DNA of 64,000 bases from Hydrogenophilales bacterium 28-61-23 (GCA_002281555.1 NCGJ01000011.1:35412-99411), one strand, 5' to 3'. Positions 18,414 to 24,983 are shown, counted from the first letter of the stretch. Made by a program: numbers and translations. The notes: generated by a model not told the origin, from the letters alone.

Positions 18414-19031
18414 CTAGCCATGCAAATGTTCATGCAGAAAATCGCGCGTTTTGCGCGACCAGATCCAGACATAGCGCAAACCGGACAGGGCCACCGCAGC
18501 GGCGGTCAGCAATACCAGCGTATGCATCTGTGAGCCCAGGCCGAGATCGAGCGCGACATCGGCCAGCACCAGCGAAACCAGCACAAATTCCATGAAAGTG
18601 GCGAGCTTGCCGGACAGGGTCGGGCGCACATCCAGCCTGCCGGTGAGGCGCCGGTACCCCTCCGCCCCGGCCAGGATGACCGCATCGCGCACCAGCACCA
18701 GATACAGCAACCACATCGGCAACAAACCGGTCAGCGCCAACATGCTCAGCGTGGTCAGCAACATCGTCTTGTCGGCGATGGGATCGAGCCAGGCGCCCAG
18801 CACGCTGCGCTGATTCAGCCATCGGGCCAGATTGCCATCGAGCAGATCGGTAATCGCGGCGAGCACGAACAGCCAGAACGCGCCTTCGACATCGTGCGCC
18901 AGCAAACGCCAGGCCACGACCGGGGCCAGCAACAAACGCGACAAGGTGAGCAGATTGGGCAAGGTGTACACGTCGAACGATCCCGTTGATGGCTTCGGCC
19001 GGACGATACCAGCGTCATGCACAAAATTCAT
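18414..19031 (-). CDS. CDP-alcohol phosphatidyltransferase, intact copy
   Basis: A 205-residue integral membrane enzyme. The family signature is complete: DG..AR........G...D...D, read as DGNLARWLNQRSVLGAWLDP followed by IAD. It transfers a phospho-alcohol from CDP-diacylglycerol (phosphatidylglycerophosphate or cardiolipin-type synthesis). About five hydrophobic helices are visible. The start is the ATG at 19031 (MNFVHDAG); the frame continues upstream into the next spacer but homology to the second copy stops at the ATG. A near-identical copy with an internal deletion lies at 25170-25703 in the same orientation, so this locus has been duplicated. Confidence 0.85.
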   Translation of the reverse strand: MNFVHDAGIVRPKPSTGSFDVYTLPNLLTLSRLLLAPVVAWRLLAHDVEGAFWLFVLAAITDLLDGNLARWLNQRSVLGAWLDPIADKTMLLTTLSMLALTGLLPMWLLYLVLVRDAVILAGAEGYRRLTGRLDVRPTLSGKLATFMEFVLVSLVLADVALDLGLGSQMHTLVLLTAAAVALSGLRYVWIWSRKTRDFLHEHLHG

Positions 19032-19038
19032 GCATGGC
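18421..19038 (-). repeat. Direct repeat A1 (full-length copy) flanking the 6.2-kb island
   Basis: This copy matches 25221-25710 over its whole length apart from a 129-bp block (18573-18701) absent from the second copy, a one-base indel near the 3' end and scattered substitutions. Homology ends abruptly at TGCATGGC on one side and TGCAAATG on the other. Everything between the copies (19039-25220) is accessory DNA. Confidence 0.85.
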
Positions 19039-19124
19039 CACCGACAAAATTCATCACACAGCTGTTGTTTGATGTGATTTTTTACTATTCTGCATCCACC
19101 ACAACAGCAACATAGGAACAAATC

Positions 19125-19550
19125 ATGCAACAGTTGAACGTTGAGCAGTTCCGCGCCGCCGTCGAATCCGGTGGCATCTTGTCGGTGACGCTGAAAGCCC
19201 ACGGGCCCGCCTTCGCCGTCCAGGCCGAAACCCAGCGCGGCGAGGCGGTGCTGATCGACACCCGGAAAAAGCAACCGCGAATGTTCGTCGATCCGCGTAA
19301 AGCCTTGAAATTGTTGCGGGAGTTCGGCATCCATAACGCCCAACTCAACGCCGAGGATTGGCAACCGGATCAAGCCGAATCACTCCGGAGTTCCCGACCG
19401 GATAGCGCCGCCCAGATGCGGGAAGCGCATGAGGCGGCCGAGCTGAAACGCATTCTGGAAGCCGCCATCAAGGAAGCGGATGACCCGAATACGGTATGGA
19501 TCGATCACGACACCCTGTTCGACGCCATAGAGGCCAGCCTTGCGGATTAA
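19125..19550 (+). CDS. Antitoxin partner of ParE-type toxin
   Basis: A 141-residue protein. The first 75 residues carry a pattern known from plasmid stability/partition-associated proteins: LSVTLKAHGPAFAVQAET followed by GEAVLI.TRKKQPR.F.DPRKALKLLREFGI. The C-terminal half is a charged helix typical of antitoxins that wrap a RelE/ParE toxin. The gene overlaps the toxin start by 11 bp, implying coupled translation. It lies just inside the left CDP-alcohol transferase repeat, consistent with a stabilisation module. Confidence 0.65.
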   Translation: MQQLNVEQFRAAVESGGILSVTLKAHGPAFAVQAETQRGEAVLIDTRKKQPRMFVDPRKALKLLREFGIHNAQLNAEDWQPDQAESLRSSRPDSAAQMREAHEAAELKRILEAAIKEADDPNTVWIDHDTLFDAIEASLAD

Positions 19551-19842
19551 GTACCAGCCCAGGGCAACCCGGAATCTCGGCGAAATTCAGGCGCACTATC
19601 AAGCGCTTGGCGGCAAGACCCTTGCCCTGCGCATGGTGCGCGGCATCCGCCAGGCGGTGACCAGTCTGGCCGATAACCCGCTGATCGCCCCGGCCTATGA
19701 ACTCGCGCCAGGACTACGCCGGCTTGTCGTGGCCAAAGGCGCTTTTCTGGTGTTCTACCGCGTCACCGATCACGTCCAGGTGGTGTATGTCCGACGGGCG
19801 GAGCGCGAACCGCTGGGCGAAAACGAGATAGAGCAAGCGTAA
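19540..19842 (+). CDS. RelE/ParE-family toxin
   Basis: A 100-residue toxin-fold protein. IKYQPRATRNLGEIQAHYQ opens the fold, a middle helix reads VRGIRQAVTSLADNP, and the beta-strands PGLRRLVVAKGAFLVFYRV and VQVVYVRRAERE follow. This is the ParE pattern (gyrase poisons), with the Arg-rich C-terminal strand conserved. The start overlaps the antitoxin 3' end. No promoter of its own is evident. Confidence 0.8.
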   Translation: MRIKYQPRATRNLGEIQAHYQALGGKTLALRMVRGIRQAVTSLADNPLIAPAYELAPGLRRLVVAKGAFLVFYRVTDHVQVVYVRRAEREPLGENEIEQA

Positions 19843-20133
19843 GGCGCGTTGGCAAGGCGTATTGCGCCCTGCCCTATCCGTGCGCCCCGAATCCCCTGAT
19901 TCCGCTGGTGAATAATCCGAGCCCGACCGCTTTTAGTTATGGCGATAACGGATGCGCTCGCGCAATTGATCGAGAAGTTTCGGCGGTTGCCGTGGGTTGA
20001 CGGAATCCATGGTCTGATATGCCTATGCCTAAAGTAATAGTTGTTTAAATTACAAAGACTTAGAGGTTGACCGGGCGGATTTTGCGGGGTAGGTTGCAGC
20101 TTTACACGTCAATTTTGATGTGTAACTGAAACG
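19843..20133. other. Spacer and left boundary of the cassette array
   Basis: A gene-free stretch between the ParE toxin and the first cassette (about 315 bp up to the first cassette gene). Near its end is a strong hairpin, TTACACGTCA / TGATGTGTAA (20102-20125). Right after it is ACGTTAGCT (20131-20139), whose G|TT is the first cassette boundary. No R''-type YAAC core lies within 100 bp to the left, so this is not an ordinary attC. It could be a decayed attI-like site or a truncated attC. Confidence 0.35.
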
Positions 20134-20157
20134 TTAGCTTTCTTGATGAGGTAACCA

Positions 20158-20847
20158 ATGCCTTTTAATGCCAATCTGTTGCCTGAGCCCACGAACGAGT
20201 ATGTTGCATGGATTGACATCATGGGCATTCAATCTGCCATGGGAAGGTCACTGAGCATTTCTGCAAATTTCATTTTCAAGCTCCATATTGCTGCTCTCGC
20301 GACACCAAGAAATGGGGTGCAACTCTATCCGGTAATGGATGGTTTTTATGCAACATCCACTTCCAAAGACGGGATACTGAGTTTTTTGAGAACTGTCTTA
20401 TCAAAAGTTGGGCAAGAGTTCTTGGACACTGCTGAGCCATTACATAGGTTTATTGTTCGTGGCGCATTAGCTTTCGGCCCGATAGTTCACGGCTCACAAG
20501 TTTCGAATGAAGTTGATCAAGACTTGGTGGGAAATGACCAATACAAATCAGCAATATTTCTTGGTATGCCTGTAGTTCAAGCATACCTTGGAGAACATAA
20601 CGCACCGCCGTTTGGCATTTTTGTTCATGAATCGGCACGAGCCTTTGCGCCGGATGGAACACAACCTTTTCACCATGTGTGGTGGAAGTGGGTTACGCCA
20701 GACGTTGGAAACGTCTGGAATAATTTACTGGAAAGATTGAATTCGCATTATGAGTGGTGTGCAGAACGCCCAAATCGTTTGTTATACGAGGCATCTCGTA
20801 TAGAGATTCATAAAAAGTTGGCCAATGAATATTTTGCTCAAGAATAA
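20158..20847 (+). CDS. Cassette 1 protein, possible cyclase-fold domain
   Basis: A 229-residue soluble protein, the only gene of cassette 1. Its stop is directly followed by the attC R'' core. I do not recognise a named family. The order of motifs recalls class III nucleotide cyclase-like domains: YVAWIDIMGIQS (Asp20), then LYPVMDGFYATS (Asp61), then VRGALAFGPIVHG. In those folds the first two Asp residues bind metal. A later HESARAF and HHVWWKW segment looks conserved but unassigned. Many such minimal cyclase-like proteins sit in defence or mobile contexts. Seen: Asp spacing; inferred: fold and any nucleotide product. Confidence 0.7.
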   Translation: MPFNANLLPEPTNEYVAWIDIMGIQSAMGRSLSISANFIFKLHIAALATPRNGVQLYPVMDGFYATSTSKDGILSFLRTVLSKVGQEFLDTAEPLHRFIVRGALAFGPIVHGSQVSNEVDQDLVGNDQYKSAIFLGMPVVQAYLGEHNAPPFGIFVHESARAFAPDGTQPFHHVWWKWVTPDVGNVWNNLLERLNSHYEWCAERPNRLLYEASRIEIHKKLANEYFAQE

Positions 20848-20910
20848 AGCTAACCCAACATTCAACCCGGACTCCGCAAAAGCGCGGAGCCGGTTAATTT
20901 TACGTTAGAG
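20848..20910 (+). repeat. attC site of cassette 1
   Basis: 63 bp. The R'' core AGCTAAC (20848-20854) abuts the stop codon, and the R' core GTTAGAG is at 20904-20910. The internal hairpin pairs CCGGACTCCGC with GCGGAGCCGG around an AAAAGC loop. Crossover falls between G20904 and TT. Confidence 0.9.
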
Positions 20911-20961
20911 TGCTCATGGCCCAGCACCTAATCATGCAAATTGGGCTATAGGAGAAATGCT

Positions 20962-21372
20962 ATGAAAAGGATATTGCGAGTTGCTTTTTCAATCATTGCA
21001 ATTGCCATTGGTGGCACGTCCACCGCAACGGCACAAGGCACGCGAGGCACTGGAGACAATTTTGGTAGCGGCTGGGAGTCCGATGGCAGAGGTGGAGTTC
21101 GTGGCACCGGAGATAACTTTGGTAAAGGCTGGGAGTCCGACGGAAGGGGCGGATACCGAGGAACCGGCGACAACTTCGGAAAGGGCTATGAATCCGACGG
21201 ACGTGGCGGCCAACGGGGAACCGGGGACAATTTTGGGCGGGGATGGGAGTCTGATGGTAGAGGTGGCACCCGAGGTACTGGAGATAATTTTGGTAGCGGC
21301 TGGGAGTCCGATGGCAGAGGTGGAGTTCGTGGCACCGGAGATAATTTTGGCAAAGGGTGGGAGCGAAGGTAA
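20962..21372 (+). CDS. Cassette 2 secreted Gly-rich repeat protein
   Basis: A 136-residue exported protein. A signal peptide (to about TATAQ, residue 25) precedes five full 19-residue repeats and a sixth partial one. The unit is RGTGDNFGxGWESDGRGGx, with x variable (S/K/R and V/Y/Q/T). The matching DNA repeats are 57 bp long, from 21043 on. Repeat 1 and repeat 5 differ at only two bases, which shows recent unit duplication or conversion. The ATG at 20962 has AGGAGAA upstream. The mature protein is rich in Gly, Asp and Arg with regular aromatic residues, suggesting a flexible or metal/polysaccharide-binding surface protein. Function unknown. Confidence 0.8.
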   Translation: MKRILRVAFSIIAIAIGGTSTATAQGTRGTGDNFGSGWESDGRGGVRGTGDNFGKGWESDGRGGYRGTGDNFGKGYESDGRGGQRGTGDNFGRGWESDGRGGTRGTGDNFGSGWESDGRGGVRGTGDNFGKGWERR

Positions 21373-21390
21373 GCGCGGATCAACTACCCA

Positions 21391-21918
21391 ATGGAAACCG
21401 AATTCGGCTTTTCCTTTGACCGCCCTGTTTATGGAGAGGAACTGCTCGGCGGTTCCGGCCAACTTGCGCGTGCTTCATGGGTAGCTCGGCGCGTTCGCGA
21501 TGATGACGTCTACTTCATGCAAGATGGGACGCTTTCCCAACTACTGTTCAAAGAAGTTCTCAGCACGTTTGTCTCTGGCCAATACATCGCAACCATCGTC
21601 CTCGCTTTCTCATTAATTGAACGTACTGTTGCTGGACGGCTAGCGTTTGTCGGGGACAAGTCTGCAACCAAAGCTAATAGTGTCCCGCTTTTGAAAAGCG
21701 CTCTTGAGCGTGGATGGCTGAAACAAGACGAACACGACCTCCTCGACGAACTTCGAAAACTGCGAAATCCGAGAGTTCATTTTCATGATCATCTTTCCGA
21801 AACTCGCCCTGAAATCAGGGCGACATTGAGTGCACGAACCACAGAGCAGATGCTTGAAGGCGATGCCAAGCAAATCCTTGAAGCCACCATTCATGTATTG
21901 CAGAAAACCGCACTCTAA
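21391..21918 (+). CDS. Cassette 2 HEPN-like protein
   Basis: A 175-residue, mainly helical cytoplasmic protein, 18 bp after the repeat protein in the same cassette. Its stop codon is part of the attC R'' core. Helices around VLAFSLIERTVAGRL and LLDELRKLRNPRVHFHDHL resemble a HEPN domain. LRNPRVH carries the Arg-x4-His motif that forms the RNase site in HEPN proteins. No MNT or other antitoxin is beside it. Whether it is an RNase, a toxin or an inactive relative is not shown by sequence alone. Confidence 0.65.
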   Translation: METEFGFSFDRPVYGEELLGGSGQLARASWVARRVRDDDVYFMQDGTLSQLLFKEVLSTFVSGQYIATIVLAFSLIERTVAGRLAFVGDKSATKANSVPLLKSALERGWLKQDEHDLLDELRKLRNPRVHFHDHLSETRPEIRATLSARTTEQMLEGDAKQILEATIHVLQKTAL

Positions 21919-21982
21919 CCCGGCAGTCCACACGGACGCTGCGCGATAAAGCCGCGCAGCGCCGGTGACTTCTACGTTGGGC
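21913..21982 (+). repeat. attC site of cassette 2
   Basis: 70 bp. R'' CTCTAAC (21913-21919) overlaps the stop codon of the HEPN-like gene; R' GTTGGGC is at 21976-21982. The hairpin pairs GCGCTGCG-type arms (GGACGCTGCGCG with CGCGCAGCGCC) around GATAAAGC. Confidence 0.9.
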
Positions 21983-22006
21983 ATCCACGCAAGAGGAATC
22001 CGGGTC

Positions 22007-22333
22007 ATGAAGATACGACTTCTGTTTTTTGTGCTACTAACTTCAGCCACATCTGCATTTGCCGATCTCACGAATCAGCTCGGACGCCTTGTCGGTTACA
22101 CAATCATCGCGAGCAAAACAATTTCAGGCTATCAAGATAAGAATGGCAAAGGCGCTGATAGCTTTGAAGGATGTGATTACGACAGAGTAATCATCTTTGA
22201 TGACGATAAAATTCTTACATGCGAGGCATATGGCTATCAATATTCGTATAGACCAACAGCAATAATTCTTTCAAATGGGCCGTCTTTCAAAATGATTGTT
22301 GGCAACGACATATATGACATGAGGCGGAAATAA
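22007..22333 (+). CDS. Cassette 3 small exported protein
   Basis: A 108-residue protein starting with MKIRLLFFVLLTSATSAFAD, a clear Sec signal peptide cleaved near residue 20. The mature part is small, with two cysteines (EGCDYD and LTCEAYGY) that could form a disulfide, and ends in charged residues. The start ATG at 22007 is preceded by AGAGGAA. No family recognised. First of three genes in cassette 3; codon use is AT-rich compared with the flanking chromosome. Confidence 0.65.
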   Translation: MKIRLLFFVLLTSATSAFADLTNQLGRLVGYTIIASKTISGYQDKNGKGADSFEGCDYDRVIIFDDDKILTCEAYGYQYSYRPTAIILSNGPSFKMIVGNDIYDMRRK

Positions 22334-22398
22334 TGCCACCCCATAATTCCAACCACCTTCAGCATCCGTAGAATTTAATATTTCTCATTAGGTATAAT

Positions 22399-22956
22399 AT
22401 GCGAACGATTGTTTCACTGCTCCTCGTGGCCATGCTCTATGGGTGTGGAGATGCAGATCGGTATGAAATGTCTAAAGACTCAAAAGGTCGCACTGTGCGA
22501 CTCGATAAAAAAACAGGCGAAATAGCAGTTATCGGCGATGATCGTGTTGTCGTATTAAAAGGGCCAAACGAACAAGAACGCGAAGCAAAGCTTGTCAGTT
22601 CTCTTGAGGTGCCAAAAGTTTGGCCGGTAATTGACATACCCCAACTTGGTGGATTAAAGGCGAATGTAACAACCACATGGCGTGACGACAAACTTGCCTA
22701 TCAGTTCTTTGTTAGCCCACTATCGCAAAAGATTGATGCCGCAATTAAATATCCCTACGGAAGTGCGGCATTTACAATTGAGTTCTACGACGCCAGCGGA
22801 TTCAAAATAACAGAAGTGCGACTCCCACTCAAGTCTCTATCGCGCAATGTGAATAACAAAGGTGAAGGTATGGGCGTATCAGGAAACGACTCCATTGATT
22901 TGCCAAGTACATCGTATTCAAAAATATCGAGCTGGAATATTCTTTGGTCATTTTGA
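22399..22956 (+). CDS. Cassette 3 lipoprotein
   Basis: A 185-residue protein with a short signal and lipobox (MLYGC, Cys16), so it should be lipid-anchored. The mature part begins with a charged region (YEMSKDSKGRTVRLDKKTGE). It continues into a beta-rich domain with FTIEFYDASGFKITEVRLPL, which recalls FxLyD-like domains seen in exported proteins. No enzyme motif. Strongly AT-biased codons. A 65-bp gap separates it from the first cassette 3 gene. Confidence 0.65.
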   Translation: MRTIVSLLLVAMLYGCGDADRYEMSKDSKGRTVRLDKKTGEIAVIGDDRVVVLKGPNEQEREAKLVSSLEVPKVWPVIDIPQLGGLKANVTTTWRDDKLAYQFFVSPLSQKIDAAIKYPYGSAAFTIEFYDASGFKITEVRLPLKSLSRNVNNKGEGMGVSGNDSIDLPSTSYSKISSWNILWSF

Positions 22957-22970
22957 TTTGACGGGCAAAT

Positions 22971-23396
22971 ATGAGAATATTTGCGGCTTTACAGTCGGAC
23001 ATCCAGCAAGGTTGGGTTTGGCTTCATGACGACACTCTTCGCCCACGCTCTATTATCAGAATCACGAACCAGAATTCAAATAAATCAGTATATTGCGAGG
23101 CACTGCAAATTGATTCGAATTTTCTTGCAGAGTACAACAAGCCTCCACGACATAATATTAACTCCTTGTCGGATGCGTTGGTGATTGGTGGTTGGTACCG
23201 CTCGCGGCTTGCCATTTACGGTACTCAAATAGACATTGAGTTATCTATCAATGCTGGGAACTCTTGGTGGGGCAAATTCAAAGCCTGTATTGATCACCCT
23301 CAAACAGTTGTTCGGGTTGCGGCTTGGCTTGGGTTAATCAGTGTTGGGCTTGGTTTGCTTGGCGTATTTCTTGGCATTATTGGTTTAATCGGATAA
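22971..23396 (+). CDS. Cassette 3 membrane-tail protein
   Basis: A 141-residue protein. The soluble N-terminal part (about 1-105, beta-rich, SIIRITNQNSNKSVYCEAL) is followed by one long hydrophobic helix at the C-terminus (about 116-140, LGLISVGLGLLGVFLGIIG). That makes it a tail-anchored membrane protein without a signal peptide. Its stop lies 1 bp before the attC R'' core. Family unknown. With the exported protein and lipoprotein of the same cassette it may form an envelope-associated set. Confidence 0.65.
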   Translation: MRIFAALQSDIQQGWVWLHDDTLRPRSIIRITNQNSNKSVYCEALQIDSNFLAEYNKPPRHNINSLSDALVIGGWYRSRLAIYGTQIDIELSINAGNSWWGKFKACIDHPQTVVRVAAWLGLISVGLGLLGVFLGIIGLIG

Positions 23397-23397
23397 T

Positions 23398-23486
23398 GCC
23401 CAACATGGCGCTCAAAAGGGACGCCCGAAATGCCGGCTTTGGTCTTGCCGGCGCTTGCACGGGCGCCCCTTAGCTTTACGTTGGGC
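23398..23486 (+). repeat. attC site of cassette 3
   Basis: 89 bp. R'' GCCCAAC is at 23398-23404 and R' GTTGGGC at 23480-23486, perfectly complementary. The inner arms GGGACGCCCG and CGGGCGCCCC pair, as do GCCGGC segments around the TTTGGTCTT loop. CCCCTTAGCTTTACGTTGGGC is split here as CCCCTTAGC and TTTACGTTGGGC, the usual L'/R' end. Confidence 0.9.
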
Positions 23487-23564
23487 GTCTATTGCTTGAA
23501 ACGGATGCGGCGATAGACAGATCACCAAACAAAAGCACCCCATTGACACATAGGAGAAACGAGC

Positions 23565-23951
23565 ATGCGAATAGCCAAAGAGGACGTGGACGTTAAGTTG
23601 GAGATCCCAGGTGCCGTGATCCGTCAGCGAACGGATTTCGGCGATGCGACCGGATTAGGCAAAATCAGCTGCGAGTACTTCAGTCTCTCGGCGGGGGTCG
23701 ATACCATCCCGCTGTTCCAGGGACTGGAAGGCGATTTATGCCAATGCCCCCACTGGGGCTACGTCTTGCGTGGCCAACTCACCACGACCGACGTGGACGG
23801 CGCGCAGGAGACGGTCAACGCGAACGATCTGTTTTACTGGCCACCCGGGCACAACGTAAAGGTCGATGCAGACGCGGAGATCGTCATGTTCAGCCCTCAG
23901 CGCGAGCACAGCCATGTCATCAACCACATGATCGAGAAGGTGAAAAGTTAA
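23565..23951 (+). CDS. Cassette 4 cupin-domain protein
   Basis: A 128-residue single-domain cupin. LCQCPHWGYVLRGQLTT and NANDLFYWPPGHNVKVDADAE (given in two parts, positions about 63-105) are the two cupin motifs. The first has one His and two Cys where metal ligands usually sit. The protein is soluble, cytoplasmic and stand-alone. Small cupins of this kind bind a metal and a small ligand; the substrate is unknown. AGGAGAA precedes the ATG at 23565. It is the sole gene of cassette 4. Confidence 0.8.
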   Translation: MRIAKEDVDVKLEIPGAVIRQRTDFGDATGLGKISCEYFSLSAGVDTIPLFQGLEGDLCQCPHWGYVLRGQLTTTDVDGAQETVNANDLFYWPPGHNVKVDADAEIVMFSPQREHSHVINHMIEKVKS

Positions 23952-24002
23952 GTCCGGTGCCGAGAGTTTTGAGGGCGGCGCGCTCCGATGCCGGATAGTG
24001 CC

Positions 24003-24063
24003 GCCCAACCCGGCCCTCAAGCGCAGACGCATTGGGGACAGGCCCAATGCCGTTAAGTTAGCG
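24003..24063 (+). repeat. attC site of cassette 4 (last of the array)
   Basis: 61 bp. R'' GCCCAAC is at 24003-24009 and R' GTTAGCG at 24057-24063. The stem GCATTGGG / CCCAATGC encloses GACAGG. The R' bases to the right of the crossover (TTAGCG) differ from the cassette's own start, so something else once followed. No matching CGCTAAC core is seen before 25.2 kb, so the array ends or is broken here. Confidence 0.8.
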
Positions 24064-24083
24064 TCATACCCGCGAAGGCGGGC

Positions 24084-24248
24084 ATCGAACGCGGCGAACG
24101 CCGCCTGCCGACTACTCGGCTGGAAAATATCGCCGCCACCCTGGGTACAACCGCCGCCGATATCTACGCTATCGCCGAAGATGAGCGACGGCTGGTGGTC
24201 GATTTCACTCGGATGTTGCTACGCCGGCGTGCGGCCAGCCAAGTTTAG
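24084..24248 (+). pseudogene. C-terminal remnant of an XRE-type regulator
   Basis: An open frame without a start codon ends at TAG 24248. It reads RLENIAATLGTTAADIYAIA and then EDERRLVVDFTRMLLRRRAA. This looks like the last helix of a helix-turn-helix domain plus the short tail typical of small XRE regulators. The N-terminal half is missing and a REP-like CCCGCGAAGGCGGGC hairpin and the array end lie immediately upstream. Probably a gene truncated at the junction of the cassette array and the chromosome. Confidence 0.35.
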
Positions 24249-24266
24249 GCCAGCGCCCGCGCTTGC

Positions 24267-24647
24267 TTAGGCGTGCGCATCCTCGCGCAGCGGATACGGC
24301 TGAATCAGGATGTCCGCCGGCAGGTTGAGTCCGGTGGTCAGGTTGCGGATCATGCCCATCGACAAGGGCCGGGTGCGGTTCAGGATGTCGGCCACCCTGC
24401 CGCGCGGACCGATGAAAGGTTCCAGGTCTTTGCGGGTCAGTCCTCGTGCGTCCATGACGTGTTCGATGAATGACACCGGATCGGGGGCTGCAATCGGGTA
24501 GTGCGTTTTCTCATAGGCTTCCACCAGCAGCGCGAGCACTTCCAGCCGGTCGGCCTCCGGGCTTTGCTCCGGGACTTCCCATAGGCGTTCGATTTCCGCG
24601 AGGGCTGCGCGGTGTTCGGCTTCGGTACGAATCGGTTTCAGGTCCAT
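24267..24647 (-). CDS. higA: HigA-type antitoxin
   Basis: A 126-residue protein. The helical N-terminal region (HRAALAEIERLWEV) and the C-terminal HTH domain (LTRKDLEPFIGPRGRVADIL) are those of HigA antitoxins, which bind both toxin and operator. The ATG at 24647 is chosen because AGGAG sits 5 bp before it; a GTG at 24653 is also in frame. The Shine-Dalgarno sequence overlaps the TAG of higB, so translation of the two is linked. Confidence 0.85.
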   Translation of the reverse strand: MDLKPIRTEAEHRAALAEIERLWEVPEQSPEADRLEVLALLVEAYEKTHYPIAAPDPVSFIEHVMDARGLTRKDLEPFIGPRGRVADILNRTRPLSMGMIRNLTTGLNLPADILIQPYPLREDAHA

Positions 24648-24655
24648 GACCACTC

Positions 24656-24949
24656 CTAAACAGTTGCTGCGTCTATCCGGTCGTACTCGGCATGGGTGCC
24701 GATGAAGCGGATAAACATCAGGCCGGGGGTGTAACGCACAGCTACCACCAGTCGGTAATCATTGCCCTTGATGTTGAAAACGACGCGGTTGTTGGCCAGA
24801 AAGCTGGCGCTGCGGTAGGCCACCTTGATGTCCGCCGGAGTCCGCCAATCGGCCCGACTTGTATCGGCATACCAACCACGCAACGGCACTTCCGCTTGCG
24901 GATGCTTGTCCCAAAACTCGCGTAGCGTTCGCAGGGCGATGATGTGCAT
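24656..24949 (-). CDS. higB: HigB-type mRNA interferase toxin
   Basis: A 97-residue toxin of the HigB (PF09907) type. MHIIALRTLREFW opens the fold, then DIKVAYRSASFLANNRVVFN, followed by YRLVVAVRYTPGLMFIRFIGTH (two adjacent segments) and ending in AEYDRID. The final H-A-E-Y-D-x-I motif is characteristic. These toxins cleave mRNA on the ribosome. Toxin-first gene order matches higBA. It sits between the cassette array and the second CDP-alcohol transferase copy. Confidence 0.85.
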   Translation of the reverse strand: MHIIALRTLREFWDKHPQAEVPLRGWYADTSRADWRTPADIKVAYRSASFLANNRVVFNIKGNDYRLVVAVRYTPGLMFIRFIGTHAEYDRIDAATV

Positions 24950-24954
24950 GGCTC

Positions 24955-24983
24955 AATCTAGCATGTTACCAATATGGTATCAA
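24955..24983 (-). promoter_or_regulatory. higBA promoter with operator
   Basis: On the minus strand TTGATA (24983-24978) and TAGATT (24960-24955) are separated by 17 bp. The inverted repeat TACCATATTGGTA (24979-24967) lies across the -35 end and spacer. The -10 box ends only 5 bp before the ATG at 24949, so the transcript would be nearly leaderless. HigA is expected to repress here. Confidence 0.45.

Larger units (their letters stand above)
20134..24057 (+). mobile_element. Integron cassette array without integrase (CALIN), four cassettes
   Basis: Four consecutive units each begin at a G|TT crossover and end in an imperfect palindrome whose R'' core is the exact complement of that unit's own first bases. 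Cassette 1 (20134-20904) starts TTAGCT and has R'' AGCTAAC. Cassette 2 (20905-21976) starts TTAGAG and has CTCTAAC. Cassette 3 (21977-23480) starts TTGGGC and has GCCCAAC. Cassette 4 (23481-24057) starts TTGGGC and has GCCCAAC. This self-complementarity is what excised circular integron cassettes require. All genes point the same way and base composition is AT-richer than the flanks. No intI gene is in the window. Confidence 0.9.

Noticed and set aside
19125..19842. ParE toxin-antitoxin pair as a fifth integron cassette
   Set aside because: No attC-type core pair follows the toxin gene; the first G|TT boundary is almost 300 bp later and is not preceded by an R'' core.
21043..21369. Regular 57-bp repeats that could be taken for a CRISPR array
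   Set aside because: Units are contiguous without unique spacers and lie in frame in a gene with a signal peptide; they are protein repeats.
22391..22401. TATAAT just before the cassette 3 lipoprotein gene
   Set aside because: It overlaps the ATG itself (TATAATATG), so it cannot serve that gene; no -35 box at 17 bp.
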